Assembly: GCA_021781815.1 (NCBI GenBank)
Contig: JAJXWB010000003.1
Span: 62,001-126,000, forward strand
Source: Pseudomonadota bacterium
Lineage (GTDB): Bacteria; Pseudomonadota; Alphaproteobacteria; Rhizobiales; Beijerinckiaceae
DNA: 64,000 nucleotides
Direction of reading: 5' to 3'
A program made the position numbers and the translations under genes. The notes under the pieces are model-generated. The model worked only from the letters and a program-made list of their open reading frames with translations, made no database searches and was not told the DNA's origin. This document shows, piece after piece, positions 7,622 through 15,707 of this stretch; position 1 is the stretch's first letter, and the number at the start of each line of letters is the position of its first letter.

Positions 7622-8581
7622 TCACAAATCGAGCGCGAGCGTCAGGCTTTGCGTTGGCTTGAATCCCAAGCGATCAAGGAAGGCAAGCAGCGACGCATTG
7701 TTCCATTCAACGACCGTGCGGACGCGCTCGACGCGCAGGTTGGCGAGCTGGGTCAGCAGTTGCGTGAGCAGAACCGACCCCACATTCTGGCCGGCGAATT
7801 CATCGTCGACGCCGATCGTGTCGAGAACCGCCTCAGCCTCGGCCTGTCCGAACTCGCCGTAATCGACACGCGCCATGATGAACCCGGCCGGCGTGCGGTC
7901 GACCTCGGCCAGCATGGACATGCGCACGCCATTTTCGCGCAGAACGTCCTTCAGCTTGCGCTTGAAATAGGTCGAGCGATCGCGGCCGGTGATGTCGCGG
8001 TCGATGCCGATGATCGACGGCAGGTCGGTTTGCGTCAGGGAGCGTACGGAGATCCGGTCCTCCGATAGATCCCGGCCCTCGCTTTCGGCTTCTCCCGGCC
8101 GCAATTCATTCGGAAACTTGGCGCAGGGACGGCCGAGAACGAGGCGACCGCCAAGCCTGAAGCCAGCCGAACCGAGAAAGTGGATCAGCGGCTCGTTTCT
8201 CCAAGCGACCTGTGTACGCAATGCATGCGCCCCGCGCCCGCGCGCCGCAAGCTGCAGCTCCTGCATAAGACGATGCGCGCCACCGCGCCCACGCATGGAC
8301 TGATCGACGCCGATGGCATCGAGCACCGCCACCGGGTGACGCCCGCCGAATTCGCCGTCGAGCATGTGGGCGAGAGCGAAGCCTTGCATCACGCCGTTCT
8401 CGACGAAGCCCAACGAGATGAATGCGGTTGGATCAGCGAGGCTGCCGCCGAGTCGGTTTTCGAAGAAGCCCCTGCGCGACTGGCCGGCGATTCCGTGGTC
8501 GATTTCGATGACGCGATCGAGATCGGCGGACGTCAACCGGCGGACCGAGCCAACCGCTGTTTGCCTGTCACCGTTCGACAT
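7622..8581 (-). CDS. Tandem double-GNAT acetyltransferase
   Basis: 319 aa protein with two GNAT domains. Domain 1 spans about residues 10-155 (AIGVDQSMRGRGGAHRLMQE as the acetyl-CoA motif). Domain 2 spans about 175-315 (TIGVDDEFAGQNVGSVLLTQ). The two halves share the pattern R-x-L-T-x-x-D-L...ID...G..R..F/Y and probably arose by internal duplication. The acetyl-CoA pyrophosphate loop is better preserved in domain 1 (RGRGGA) than in domain 2 (AGQNVG). It is 21 bases upstream of the hemerythrin gene on the same strand, probably one transcript. The substrate is unknown. Confidence 0.78.
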   Translation of the reverse strand: MSNGDRQTAVGSVRRLTSADLDRVIEIDHGIAGQSRRGFFENRLGGSLADPTAFISLGFVENGVMQGFALAHMLDGEFGGRHPVAVLDAIGVDQSMRGRGGAHRLMQELQLAARGRGAHALRTQVAWRNEPLIHFLGSAGFRLGGRLVLGRPCAKFPNELRPGEAESEGRDLSEDRISVRSLTQTDLPSIIGIDRDITGRDRSTYFKRKLKDVLRENGVRMSMLAEVDRTPAGFIMARVDYGEFGQAEAEAVLDTIGVDDEFAGQNVGSVLLTQLLTQLANLRVERVRTVVEWNNASLLAFLDRLGFKPTQSLTLALDL

Positions 8582-8942
8582 GTTGTCCCGCTCCCGTTGT
8601 CCTACCCCAGCGGCGTGGCCGCCGGGGTGATCTCCCTATTTCATATATTTTCGTACTCTTATGCGAAAATAACCGAAACGATACGTCTGCGCAAGCGGAT
8701 GCGGTCCGGAAAGTTGCGGGCCTTGCTCCAGATCAATCGCTCGGGACCGTCAGCCAGTTCAATCGCAGTCGCGGCGGCTCGTCTGCGCCAGCGCGCGCGA
8801 ACATCAAGCCGACACCATCAAGCGTCCATCGTCCAGCCTGTCCGCTCCCGACCGACCTCCGGCGTCAGCGCCTGCCGATTGCAGCCGACAGGGCCAATTT
8901 CCGGCCTTTCCACGAGGAAGGCGCATCACCGGACCATCCAGG
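8582..8942. promoter_or_regulatory. Intergenic region with an inverted repeat and an Fnr-like site
   Basis: No convincing gene lies in these 361 bases; long frames here are GC-driven. Two elements stand out. ATTTTCG-N10-CGAAAAT at 8647-8670 is a perfect 7-base inverted repeat in an AT-rich patch about 66 bases before the double-GNAT start. TTGCTCCAGATCAA at 8723-8736 matches TTGAT-N4-ATCAA with one mismatch. Both would suit regulation of the leftward GNAT/hemerythrin genes; neither is proven. Confidence 0.35.
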
Positions 8943-10247
8943 TCACACCGGCGATTCAAGCGCGGGCGTCAGGACTGCGCGGCAATCGCCAAATCCGATG
9001 CTCGCGAAACCTTCGCGGCGCCCGTGCGCGCGAAGGATGATCTCGTCGCCATCGAACAGGAACGTGCGCGTCTCGCCGGTCGGCAGCTTCAACGGCTCTT
9101 TGCCGCCATTGCTGATTTCGAGAAGCGAGCCGAGTCCGTCGCGCGTCCTTGATGAAATCGTGCCAGTTCCGAACAGGTCGCCGGGATTGAGATTGCAGCC
9201 GTTGGCGGTGTGATGCGCCACCATCTGCGCCGGCGTCCAGTATATGTCGCGCGAGGAGCCGATCGAGAGCCGGTGCGCGGGAATATTTTTCGCGCGCATT
9301 TCGACCGTCGTCAGCAGCGCTTCGAGTTCGAGCGCCAGCGCGCCCGATTTCCGGTCCGTTTCGTCGTAGAGATAGGGAAGCGGCTGCGGATCGCCGGCGG
9401 CGCGAGACGCCTGCCCCGTCCGAAACGGCGCGAGCGCCTCCGGTGTGACGATCCAGCCGGAAATCGTCGTCTGGAAATTCTTGCCGAGAAACGGACCGAG
9501 CGGCTGATACTCCCACGCCTGGATATCTCGCGCGGACCAGTCGTTGAGCAGGCAGTATCCTGCGATGTGATCGGCGGCTGCGCCGATCCTGACCGGCTCG
9601 CCCAATTCGTTGCCAGCGCCGATCCAGATACCCATTTCGAGTTCATAGTCGAGCCGCTGGCAAGGTCCGAACGCCGGACTGTCGACGCCCGACGCCATGA
9701 TCTGCCCCAGCGGTCGCCGCACCGGCTCGCCCGAGATGCGGATCGACGATGCGCGGCCGTGATAGGCGATCGGAATCCACTTGTAATTTGGCATCAACGG
9801 ATTGTCTGGCCGAAACAGTCTCCCAACGTTCGCGGCGTGATTGATGCCGGCATAAAAGTCCGTGTAGTCGCCCACACGCGCCGGAAGATGCCGCCGGCAC
9901 GCGGCGGCCTCATGTAGAAGGCCCGGCCGCAGCGGCGCGCCTTCAGCCAGCAAGGCGCTCAACGCCACACGCAGGGCGCGGCGAATCGTGGCGCCCGCGC
10001 CGAGAAAGTCGTTGAGCGTCGGCTGCGCCGCGAGCGAACAGGCTGCTTGCGCGGTTCCGCTCAACAGACCAGAATCCCGCAGCCGTGCGAGATCGACGAC
10101 GCTGTCGCCAATCGCGACCGCTCCGCGCCGCGTTTCGCCACGCGGCTGGATCACGCCGAAAGGTAGATTCTGGATAGGAAAGTCGGGATGACCGTTCGCC
10201 GAAGCGACCCAGGATTTCAGCGTCGGCGCATGGGTGCCATCGATCAT
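8943..10247 (-). CDS. fahA: Fumarylacetoacetase
   Basis: Last enzyme of the aerobic homogentisate pathway, hydrolysing fumarylacetoacetate to fumarate and acetoacetate. It has 434 aa, the normal family length. The N-terminal SH3-like domain starts at DFPIQNLPFGVI. The catalytic domain has DYTDFYAGINHA, AYHGRASSIRISGEPVRRP, DYELEMGIWIG and LLNDWSARDIQAWEYQPLGP, which carry the metal- and substrate-binding residues. The ATG at 10247 lies four bases past the stop of a collapsed homogentisate dioxygenase gene, the normal operon partner. The enzyme looks intact although its upstream step is destroyed here. Confidence 0.93.
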   Translation of the reverse strand: MIDGTHAPTLKSWVASANGHPDFPIQNLPFGVIQPRGETRRGAVAIGDSVVDLARLRDSGLLSGTAQAACSLAAQPTLNDFLGAGATIRRALRVALSALLAEGAPLRPGLLHEAAACRRHLPARVGDYTDFYAGINHAANVGRLFRPDNPLMPNYKWIPIAYHGRASSIRISGEPVRRPLGQIMASGVDSPAFGPCQRLDYELEMGIWIGAGNELGEPVRIGAAADHIAGYCLLNDWSARDIQAWEYQPLGPFLGKNFQTTISGWIVTPEALAPFRTGQASRAAGDPQPLPYLYDETDRKSGALALELEALLTTVEMRAKNIPAHRLSIGSSRDIYWTPAQMVAHHTANGCNLNPGDLFGTGTISSRTRDGLGSLLEISNGGKEPLKLPTGETRTFLFDGDEIILRAHGRREGFASIGFGDCRAVLTPALESPV

Positions 10248-10251
10248 GTCG

Positions 10252-10579
10252 TCACTTCTTCGTCGGGTCGAAATGTATGCGCAGCGCGTGGCCATAACCG
10301 CCATAGCCCTGCTGAAGTTCCGGCGCTGCGGCTGCATAGGCCGACACGCGCTGCGCAAATCGCGTCTCGAACATGAAAGCCATCGTATTTTCGAGTTGGT
10401 TCGGCTTCAACTCCGCCCTGCTTGCGGCATCGAACGCATCGGCGTCCGGCGCGGCGCGCCACCGGCCGATGTCGACCTTCTTGAATTTGCCCCGGTGTGT
10501 CACGCTCGGCCGGATGCGATAAAGCCAGCTCCGCTTGTTGGCGGCGCGCGGCGGCGTCGGGCGTGGTCTGGAAATTCAT
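10252..10579 (-). pseudogene. hmgA: Homogentisate 1,2-dioxygenase remnant with large internal deletion
   Basis: Pieces of a roughly 430-residue dioxygenase are compressed into about 110 codons. A start with a good GGGAGG site at 10579 begins MNFQTTPD as in the family. After a frame change the N-terminal signature NKRSWLYRIRPSV appears. It then jumps in frame near 10455-10470 to the C-terminal end (ELKPNQLENTMAFMFETR...FDPTKK). The whole iron-binding core is missing. The remnant ends 4 bases before fahA, in the normal hmgA-fahA order. Identification rests on the two signature segments; the deletion end points are approximate. Confidence 0.78.
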
Positions 10580-10778
10580 GGCGACCTCCCGATTCCGAAG
10601 CTCCATCATATATTCGCCGCCGCGGAAGCGAGATGCGGCGTCGCCGCTCGCCGCAGCGCAGCAAATTTTTGGCGCCTTGCGCAAAACACTGTGCTTAGGC
10701 GCGTTTCCCGGCTAAAAGGCGGGCCGAATTCAGTTCGTCCGACGCGCTCTGCGCGCCGACAGCGAGAGCGAGAAGCAA

Positions 10779-11960
10779 ATGTTCGAAAATCTGGCGCCCG
10801 CCAAGCCCGACCTCATCCTGTCGATCATGCAGCAGTTTCGCGAAGACCGCCGCGCAAACAAGATCGACCTCAGCGTCGGCGTTTACAAGAACGCTGCCGG
10901 CGGCACGCCCATCATCAAGGCGGTGCGCGACGCCGAGGCGCGGCTGTACGAGAGCCAGGAGACCAAGACCTATCTGGGCACAACCGGCGACGCTGGCTTC
11001 AACGCGGCCTTGACCGGCCTTGTATTCGGCGCGGACGCTGACCGCAGCCGACTCAGCGCCGCCCAGGCGCCGGGCGGCTCGGGCGCGCTGCGCATGATCG
11101 CCGATCTCATCCGCGCCGCGCGGCCGGAGGCTACGATCCACGTCCCGGACCCGACCTGGGCGAACCACATCCCCTTGCTGTCCAGCGCTGGCCTCACGCT
11201 CAAGAGCTACGCCTATTTTGACGCAGCGACCGGCGCAGTGCGCTTCGACGCGATGATGCGCGACCTCGGCGCCGCCCGGCGCGGCGACGTCATTCTGCTG
11301 CACGGCTGCTGTCACAATCCGACGGGCGCCGATCTCGACGCGGCGCAGTGGAAGTCCGTCGGGACGCTGCTGCTCGACCGCGGGCTGCTGCCGCTGGTCG
11401 ACCTCGCCTACATGGGCCTCGGCGTCGGCCTAGAGGAAGACGCCTTCGGCGTGCGACATCTGGCGACGATCGCGCCGGAGATGGCGGTCGCGGTCTCCTG
11501 CTCGAAGAATTTCGCGGTCTATCGGGACCGCGTGGGCGCGGCGATCATTCTGTCGGCCACTCCGGCGCAGGCGGAAATCGTCACCGGCAAGCTCGGCGCG
11601 ATCGCGCGCAGCCTGTGGTCGATGCCGCCGGACCATGCGGCGGCGGCCGTGCGCATCGTCCTTGAAGACAACGGCCTACGCGCGAGCTGGAAAGCCGAAC
11701 TCGATTCGATGCGCGAGCGAATCCAGACCCTGCGCGCCGACCTCGCGCTCGCGCTCAACCGGCAGTCCAATTCACAAGCGTTCGATTTCATCGTCAAGCA
11801 GGCCGGAATGTTCTCACGGCTGCCGCTGACCGAAGGCCAGGCGCAGCGGTTGAAGGACCAGCACGCCGTCTACATCGTGCCGGACGGGCGCATCAATGTC
11901 GCAGGGCTCAACGCCGAGAACACCGAAGTTTTCGCGCGCGCCTACGCCCAGACGCGCTGA
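10779..11960 (+). CDS. Aspartate/aromatic amino acid aminotransferase (class I, TyrB/AspC type)
   Basis: PLP-dependent aminotransferase of 393 aa. It begins MFENLAPAKPDLILSIMQQF, typical of the AspC/TyrB subgroup. It has NKIDLSVGVYKN near residue 25, the cofactor-contact segment HGCCHNPTGADL, and the Schiff-base lysine in SCSKNFAVYRDRVG. It transfers amino groups between aspartate, tyrosine or phenylalanine and 2-oxoacids. Its position next to the tyrosine-degradation genes, and the presence of an arylpyruvate-type oxidoreductase further right, make aromatic amino acids likely substrates. Specificity cannot be settled from the sequence. Confidence 0.88.
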   Translation: MFENLAPAKPDLILSIMQQFREDRRANKIDLSVGVYKNAAGGTPIIKAVRDAEARLYESQETKTYLGTTGDAGFNAALTGLVFGADADRSRLSAAQAPGGSGALRMIADLIRAARPEATIHVPDPTWANHIPLLSSAGLTLKSYAYFDAATGAVRFDAMMRDLGAARRGDVILLHGCCHNPTGADLDAAQWKSVGTLLLDRGLLPLVDLAYMGLGVGLEEDAFGVRHLATIAPEMAVAVSCSKNFAVYRDRVGAAIILSATPAQAEIVTGKLGAIARSLWSMPPDHAAAAVRIVLEDNGLRASWKAELDSMRERIQTLRADLALALNRQSNSQAFDFIVKQAGMFSRLPLTEGQAQRLKDQHAVYIVPDGRINVAGLNAENTEVFARAYAQTR

Positions 11961-12041
11961 GGGGCGACGCAGCGGCAGACGACCGGAATTCTTAACCAAG
12001 TTCTGAAACCATGTTTCGGATTTGGTGTGAGAAGCCTTGCC

Positions 12042-12740
12042 ATGGTCAGCCGTCGTCAGTTCTGCATCGGGGGCGCCGTCGCATTCGGGGCTCCATTGTC
12101 GGCATGCTCCACAGGCGAGATGCTGACGCTCGACTCCCGCAGCGCGCGCCCGGAACTCGCAACGCGCACTCTTGCGACGCCGGACTACCGCGCCGTCTAC
12201 GGAGAATATCCCGGCGAGCCCTTCGCCATCGAACCGTTCGACTATCGCCAGGTCGATGCCCGCTATCTTCGCCAGACCGTCGAATGGCGCGGACCGGAAG
12301 GACCAGGGACGATCATCGTCGATCCGGCCAACAAGCATCTGTATTTCACCGAGAGCGCCGGCCGGGCGACCCGCTACGGCGTCGGCGTCGGTCGGGAGGG
12401 TTTTTCCTGGTCCGGCCACGCGCAGATCAACATGAAGCGCAGTTGGCCGGACTGGATTCCGCCGCATGAAATGGTCCTGCGCAGTCCCGAAATCATGGCG
12501 CAGCTCGAAAAGACGCCGCGCGGTCTCGGCGTGCCCGGCGGCCCGCGAAGTCCGCTCGGCGCGCGCGCCATGTACCTGTTCGGCGATGGGCGCGACCTTG
12601 GATACCGCATCCACGGCACCACCGAACCCGAGACAGTGGGCACGAACGTGTCATCCGGCTGCATCCGCATGATCAATCAGGACATCGTGCACCTCTATAC
12701 GCGCGCCGCGATCGGCACGCGCGTGACGGTCCTGGCGTGA
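12042..12740 (+). CDS. L,D-transpeptidase (YkuD), exported lipoprotein
   Basis: Cell-wall cross-linking enzyme, about 232 aa. The N-terminus has a twin-arginine-like SRRQFCIGGAV followed by a lipobox-like LSAC near residue 21, so export and lipidation are likely. The YkuD domain occupies about residues 85-232, with the catalytic histidine in YRIHGTTEP and the catalytic cysteine in SSGCIRM. A GTG at 12027 in the same frame is an alternative start. It stands alone downstream of the aminotransferase and is unrelated to the aromatic pathways. Confidence 0.85.
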   Translation: MVSRRQFCIGGAVAFGAPLSACSTGEMLTLDSRSARPELATRTLATPDYRAVYGEYPGEPFAIEPFDYRQVDARYLRQTVEWRGPEGPGTIIVDPANKHLYFTESAGRATRYGVGVGREGFSWSGHAQINMKRSWPDWIPPHEMVLRSPEIMAQLEKTPRGLGVPGGPRSPLGARAMYLFGDGRDLGYRIHGTTEPETVGTNVSSGCIRMINQDIVHLYTRAAIGTRVTVLA

Positions 12741-12911
12741 GCCGATTCATCCGGACCCGGCCGGAAATCCGCCGGCAGCGATTGCACAGCTTGGCGCCCA
12801 GTCGCCGGAATCACAACGCCCGGCTTGGCCGCCCAGTCAAACCCATTTGATTTTATTTGTGTTTCAGACGCCTCTTGCCGAAGCGGCCCGGGAGGGCCAT
12901 GTTGCGGGAAC

Positions 12912-13190
12912 ATGAAAGACTCTCAGGAAATTGTTCTCATTGAAGCCCTGAAAAAAGTCGACGCGCTCGGCGATGTGGCGCCCGCCCACGTTCAGGATCC
13001 GATGACCATGGTTTTGCGCCAGCGCGCGATCCAGGACGACCTGATGCGCTGGGACGACAGCCGCGGCCGTTACATCCTCACCGGCACCGGCCGCAGCCGG
13101 ATCACAGCCCGCTCGCGCGGGCCTGGCGCCGTGGTCCGCTTCCGCCGGCGCGAGGATGGCGAAACATCCGCCGTTCGCAAGGCGGACTAG
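12912..13190 (+). CDS. Small protein of unknown function
   Basis: 92 aa, not recognised. The N-terminal half is predicted helical (SQEIVLIEALKKVDALGDV) and the C-terminal half is very basic (GRYILTGTGRSRITARSRGP, then RFRRRED). No signal peptide or membrane segment is seen. It has an ATG at 12912 with GGGA-like sequence upstream and lies 108 bases before the nitronate-monooxygenase-like gene on the same strand. Codon use looks like its neighbours. The basic tail could bind nucleic acid, but nothing more can be said. Confidence 0.55.
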   Translation: MKDSQEIVLIEALKKVDALGDVAPAHVQDPMTMVLRQRAIQDDLMRWDDSRGRYILTGTGRSRITARSRGPGAVVRFRRREDGETSAVRKAD

Positions 13191-13298
13191 CTTCGTCACG
13201 CTCTTTTGTCCGACGATCTCGATTTGCGCGCGGTCTTGCTCTAGTCTGCGCGCAAGCGCGCCGCGAGGCGCAATCGAGATTGCTGGAGGAGCGTCCAC

Positions 13299-14276
13299 AT
13301 GAAAACCCGCATCACCGAAATGCTCGGCGTGCAGCATCCGATCGTGCAGGGCGGCATGCACTATGTCGGCTTCGCCGAAATGGCCGCCGCGGTGTCCAAC
13401 GCCGGCGGCTTCGGCATCATCACCGCGTTGACGCTGGGCACGCCGGAGAAGCTCGACCAGGAGATCAAGCGCTGCCGCAAAATGACGGACAAGCCGTTTG
13501 GCGTGAACCTGACGTTCCTGCCCATCGTCAACACGCCCGACTATCCCGGCTTCGTCCGGGTCATCATCGAGAACGGTATCAAGGCTGTCGAGACGGCAGG
13601 CAATAATCCCTCGCAAGTGATGCCCTATTTCAAACAGGCCGGCGTCAAGGTCATCCACAAGTGCACCTCGGTGCGCCATGCGTTGAAGGCCGAGGTGATC
13701 GGCTGCGATGCGGTCAGCGTCGACGGCTTCGAATGTGGCGGCCATCCCGGCGAGGACGACGTGCCGAACATGATCCTGCTGCCGCGCGCGGCGGACGAAC
13801 TGAAGATCCCGTTCATCGCCTCCGGCGGCATGGCCGACGCCCGCTCCCTGGTCGCGGCGCTGGCGATGGGCGCCGAGGGCATGAACATGGGCACGCGCTT
13901 CATCGCGACAAAGGAAGCGCCGGTGCACGAGAACGTGAAGCAGGCGATCGTTGCGGCCAGCGAACTCGACACGCGCCTCGTCATGCGCCCGCTGCGCAAC
14001 ACCGAGCGCGTGCTGCGCAACGGGGCGGTCGATCGGCTGCTCGCCAAGGAAAAAGCCCTCGGCGCCAATATAAAGTTCGAGGACATCATCGAGGAAGTGG
14101 CGGGCGTCTATCCGAAGATCATGAAAACCGGCGACATGGAGGCCGGCGCATGGTCCTGCGGTATGGTCGCGGGGCTCATCCACGACATTCCCACGGTGAA
14201 GGAGCTGATCGACCGCATCATGCGCGAGGCGGAATCGATCATCCGCAAGCGGTTGGAGGGATTCCTGGCGGCGTGA
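13299..14276 (+). CDS. Nitronate monooxygenase / NAD(P)H-dependent flavin oxidoreductase family
   Basis: FMN-dependent TIM-barrel protein of 325 aa. It begins TRITEMLGVQHPIVQGGMHY as in the 2-nitropropane dioxygenase family. FMN phosphate-binding segments are visible in VDGFECGGHPGEDDV, IASGGMADARSLVAALAMGA and GMNMGTRFIAT. GGAGG precedes the ATG. Members are annotated as nitronate monooxygenases or enoyl-reductase-like oxidoreductases, and the family does not fix the substrate. Nothing nearby points to nitroalkanes. Confidence 0.88.
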   Translation: MKTRITEMLGVQHPIVQGGMHYVGFAEMAAAVSNAGGFGIITALTLGTPEKLDQEIKRCRKMTDKPFGVNLTFLPIVNTPDYPGFVRVIIENGIKAVETAGNNPSQVMPYFKQAGVKVIHKCTSVRHALKAEVIGCDAVSVDGFECGGHPGEDDVPNMILLPRAADELKIPFIASGGMADARSLVAALAMGAEGMNMGTRFIATKEAPVHENVKQAIVAASELDTRLVMRPLRNTERVLRNGAVDRLLAKEKALGANIKFEDIIEEVAGVYPKIMKTGDMEAGAWSCGMVAGLIHDIPTVKELIDRIMREAESIIRKRLEGFLAA

Positions 14277-14309
14277 GGCGCCTGCGCGCAATTCGGACGA
14301 ATGCAGGCC

Positions 14310-14703
14310 TTATGGCCTCGCATTCGGCGTCCTGGTGCGATCTGCCGCCGGCCACTGTTCCGAAAGCGGAGGTAATGCTTGTTGCTTGCCCGTGATGCGC
14401 TCGGCGGACAATGTGTAGATGATGATTGAATCGAGCCTCGGAAAAAAGTTCACAGGCCGAATTGAACCGGGCTTGGCGTATTTTTCCATCAGGCGCTCGC
14501 AGAACCATTGTTTTGTCGTCGTGTCGTCTGCAATTCGGAGTTTGCCGAATACGATTACGCTTCGGAATGATAGGCCCGTGTCACATTCGAAACGACCGTA
14601 GTCGAACACGTCGCCGGGGTCGTCTATCTCAAAGCACGCGCGCGGCTCGCGAATGACGCTCGCTCGCAATTGTCCGAATGCGCTGGCGCCATGCAGCCGC
14701 GCC
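14310..14703 (-). pseudogene. 5'-truncated FMN-binding (pyridoxamine-5'-phosphate oxidase-like) protein remnant
   Basis: The reading downstream of the gpx stop gives a recognisable C-terminal two thirds of a PPOX-like split-barrel protein: VIREPRACFEIDDPGDVFDY, then GLSFRSVIVFGKLRI and KQWFCERLMEKYAKP, ending NFFPRLDSIIIYTL and LPPLSEQWPAADRTRTP. The N-terminal part of the barrel is absent. In this frame the sequence runs straight back into gpx with no good start. It looks like a gene truncated at its 5' end next to gpx. An alternative, a short functional protein from an internal start, is less likely. Confidence 0.6.
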
Positions 14704-15186
14704 TCACCCCAGCAGCTTCTCGATATCGGCGCGTAAGGACTCCGGCGCGTCCTTCGGCGCATAGCGGGCCACCGCGTCGCCGCCGCGGTCGACAAGAAAC
14801 TTGGTGAAGTTCCACTTGATCGCCTCAGTGCCAAGCACGCCCGGAACAGCCTTCTTCAGATAGCCGAACAGCGGATGTGTATTGGCGCCGTTGACGTCGA
14901 TCTTGGCGAACATCGGAAAGCTCACGTCATAATTGAGCGCGCAGAACGCCCTGATCTCCGCCGCATCGCCCGGCTCCTGCGCGCCGAACTGGTTGCAGGG
15001 AAACCCGAGCACGGAAAAGCCGCGCTTGCCATATGCCTTCTGCAAGTTCTCCAGCCCCGCGTATTGCGGCGTGAAGCCGCATTTGCTGGCGACGTTGACG
15101 ATCAGCAGCGCCTTGCCCCGATAGTCGGCGAGCGCCGTCTCGTCGCCATCGATCGTTCCGGCCGTGAAGTCGTAAATGTTCGTCAT
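14704..15186 (-). CDS. Glutathione peroxidase family protein
   Basis: Thiol peroxidase of 160 aa that reduces hydroperoxides with glutathione or thioredoxin. It has the peroxidatic cysteine in NVASKCGFTPQY near residue 36, the FPCNQFGAQEPG motif, and the catalytic tryptophan/asparagine in IKWNFTKFLVDR. The second cysteine used by thioredoxin-dependent members is present in FPCNQF. The ATG at 15186 overlaps the stop of the globin gene upstream (ATGA), so the two are co-translated, which fits a combined oxygen/NO and peroxide defence unit. Confidence 0.92.
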   Translation of the reverse strand: MTNIYDFTAGTIDGDETALADYRGKALLIVNVASKCGFTPQYAGLENLQKAYGKRGFSVLGFPCNQFGAQEPGDAAEIRAFCALNYDVSFPMFAKIDVNGANTHPLFGYLKKAVPGVLGTEAIKWNFTKFLVDRGGDAVARYAPKDAPESLRADIEKLLG

Positions 15187-15581
15187 GGCGAGACCTCCCG
15201 AAGCAGGGTCGCGATATCGACGTCGAGCCGGCGCCACGCCGCCTCCATGTCGGGCGTCCAGGCCTCGCCAAGCGCGCCGCGCAGCGTGTCGGCGAGGATG
15301 CGGAAGAATTGCGCGAACACCTGTGGCGGCACGTCGTAGCCTGCGTGATTGATCGCTTCGCCCGCGATGAAATGATGCGCGTAGGCGCGTTCGCCCGTGA
15401 GGTCGAGTATGGCCTCGATGGCGCGGGCCAGCATCTCGCCCTGCACCAGCCGCGCCTCCTTGCGGAACTGCGCCGCCGCCTCCGGCAGTTCGCGCGCGAG
15501 CCGCGCATAGACGAGCGGCGCGATGTCGCCGCACCGTTCGGCGGCGATTTCGAGGCTGTGCGGGATCGGGGCGTTCTGCAT
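15183..15581 (-). CDS. Globin-family protein
   Basis: Single-domain globin-like protein of 132 aa beginning MQNAPIPHSLEIAAERCGDI. The helical pattern and histidines in AYAHHFIAGEAINHAGYDVP are consistent with a haem-binding globin fold, with PPQVFAQFFRILADTLRGAL in the C-terminal helices. It is translationally coupled to glutathione peroxidase. Family placement is from overall pattern and a similar arrangement in other proteobacteria; haem binding is not proven by the sequence. Confidence 0.65.
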   Translation of the reverse strand: MQNAPIPHSLEIAAERCGDIAPLVYARLARELPEAAAQFRKEARLVQGEMLARAIEAILDLTGERAYAHHFIAGEAINHAGYDVPPQVFAQFFRILADTLRGALGEAWTPDMEAAWRRLDVDIATLLREVSP

Positions 15582-15707
15582 GGCGGTCCGGTTAGTCGGC
15601 GCGATGGTAGCAGGTTTGCGGCGGTCGGGCATGTACGCGGCCGGCACTTTCGCTATGCTTGCGTCAAGGGCGCGTGACAGCGCCGAATGATCGGGAGAAA
15701 CGCAGAG

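Noticed and set aside
8180-9040. 286-codon frame crossing the intergenic gap at 8.6-8.9 kb
   Set aside because: It overlaps two genuine genes on the other strand and has no motif, so the gap was treated as regulatory.
12864-14291. 475-codon frame opposite the nitronate-monooxygenase-like gene
   Set aside because: No family resemblance and very His/Arg/Asp-rich, as expected for an antisense reading of a GC-rich gene.
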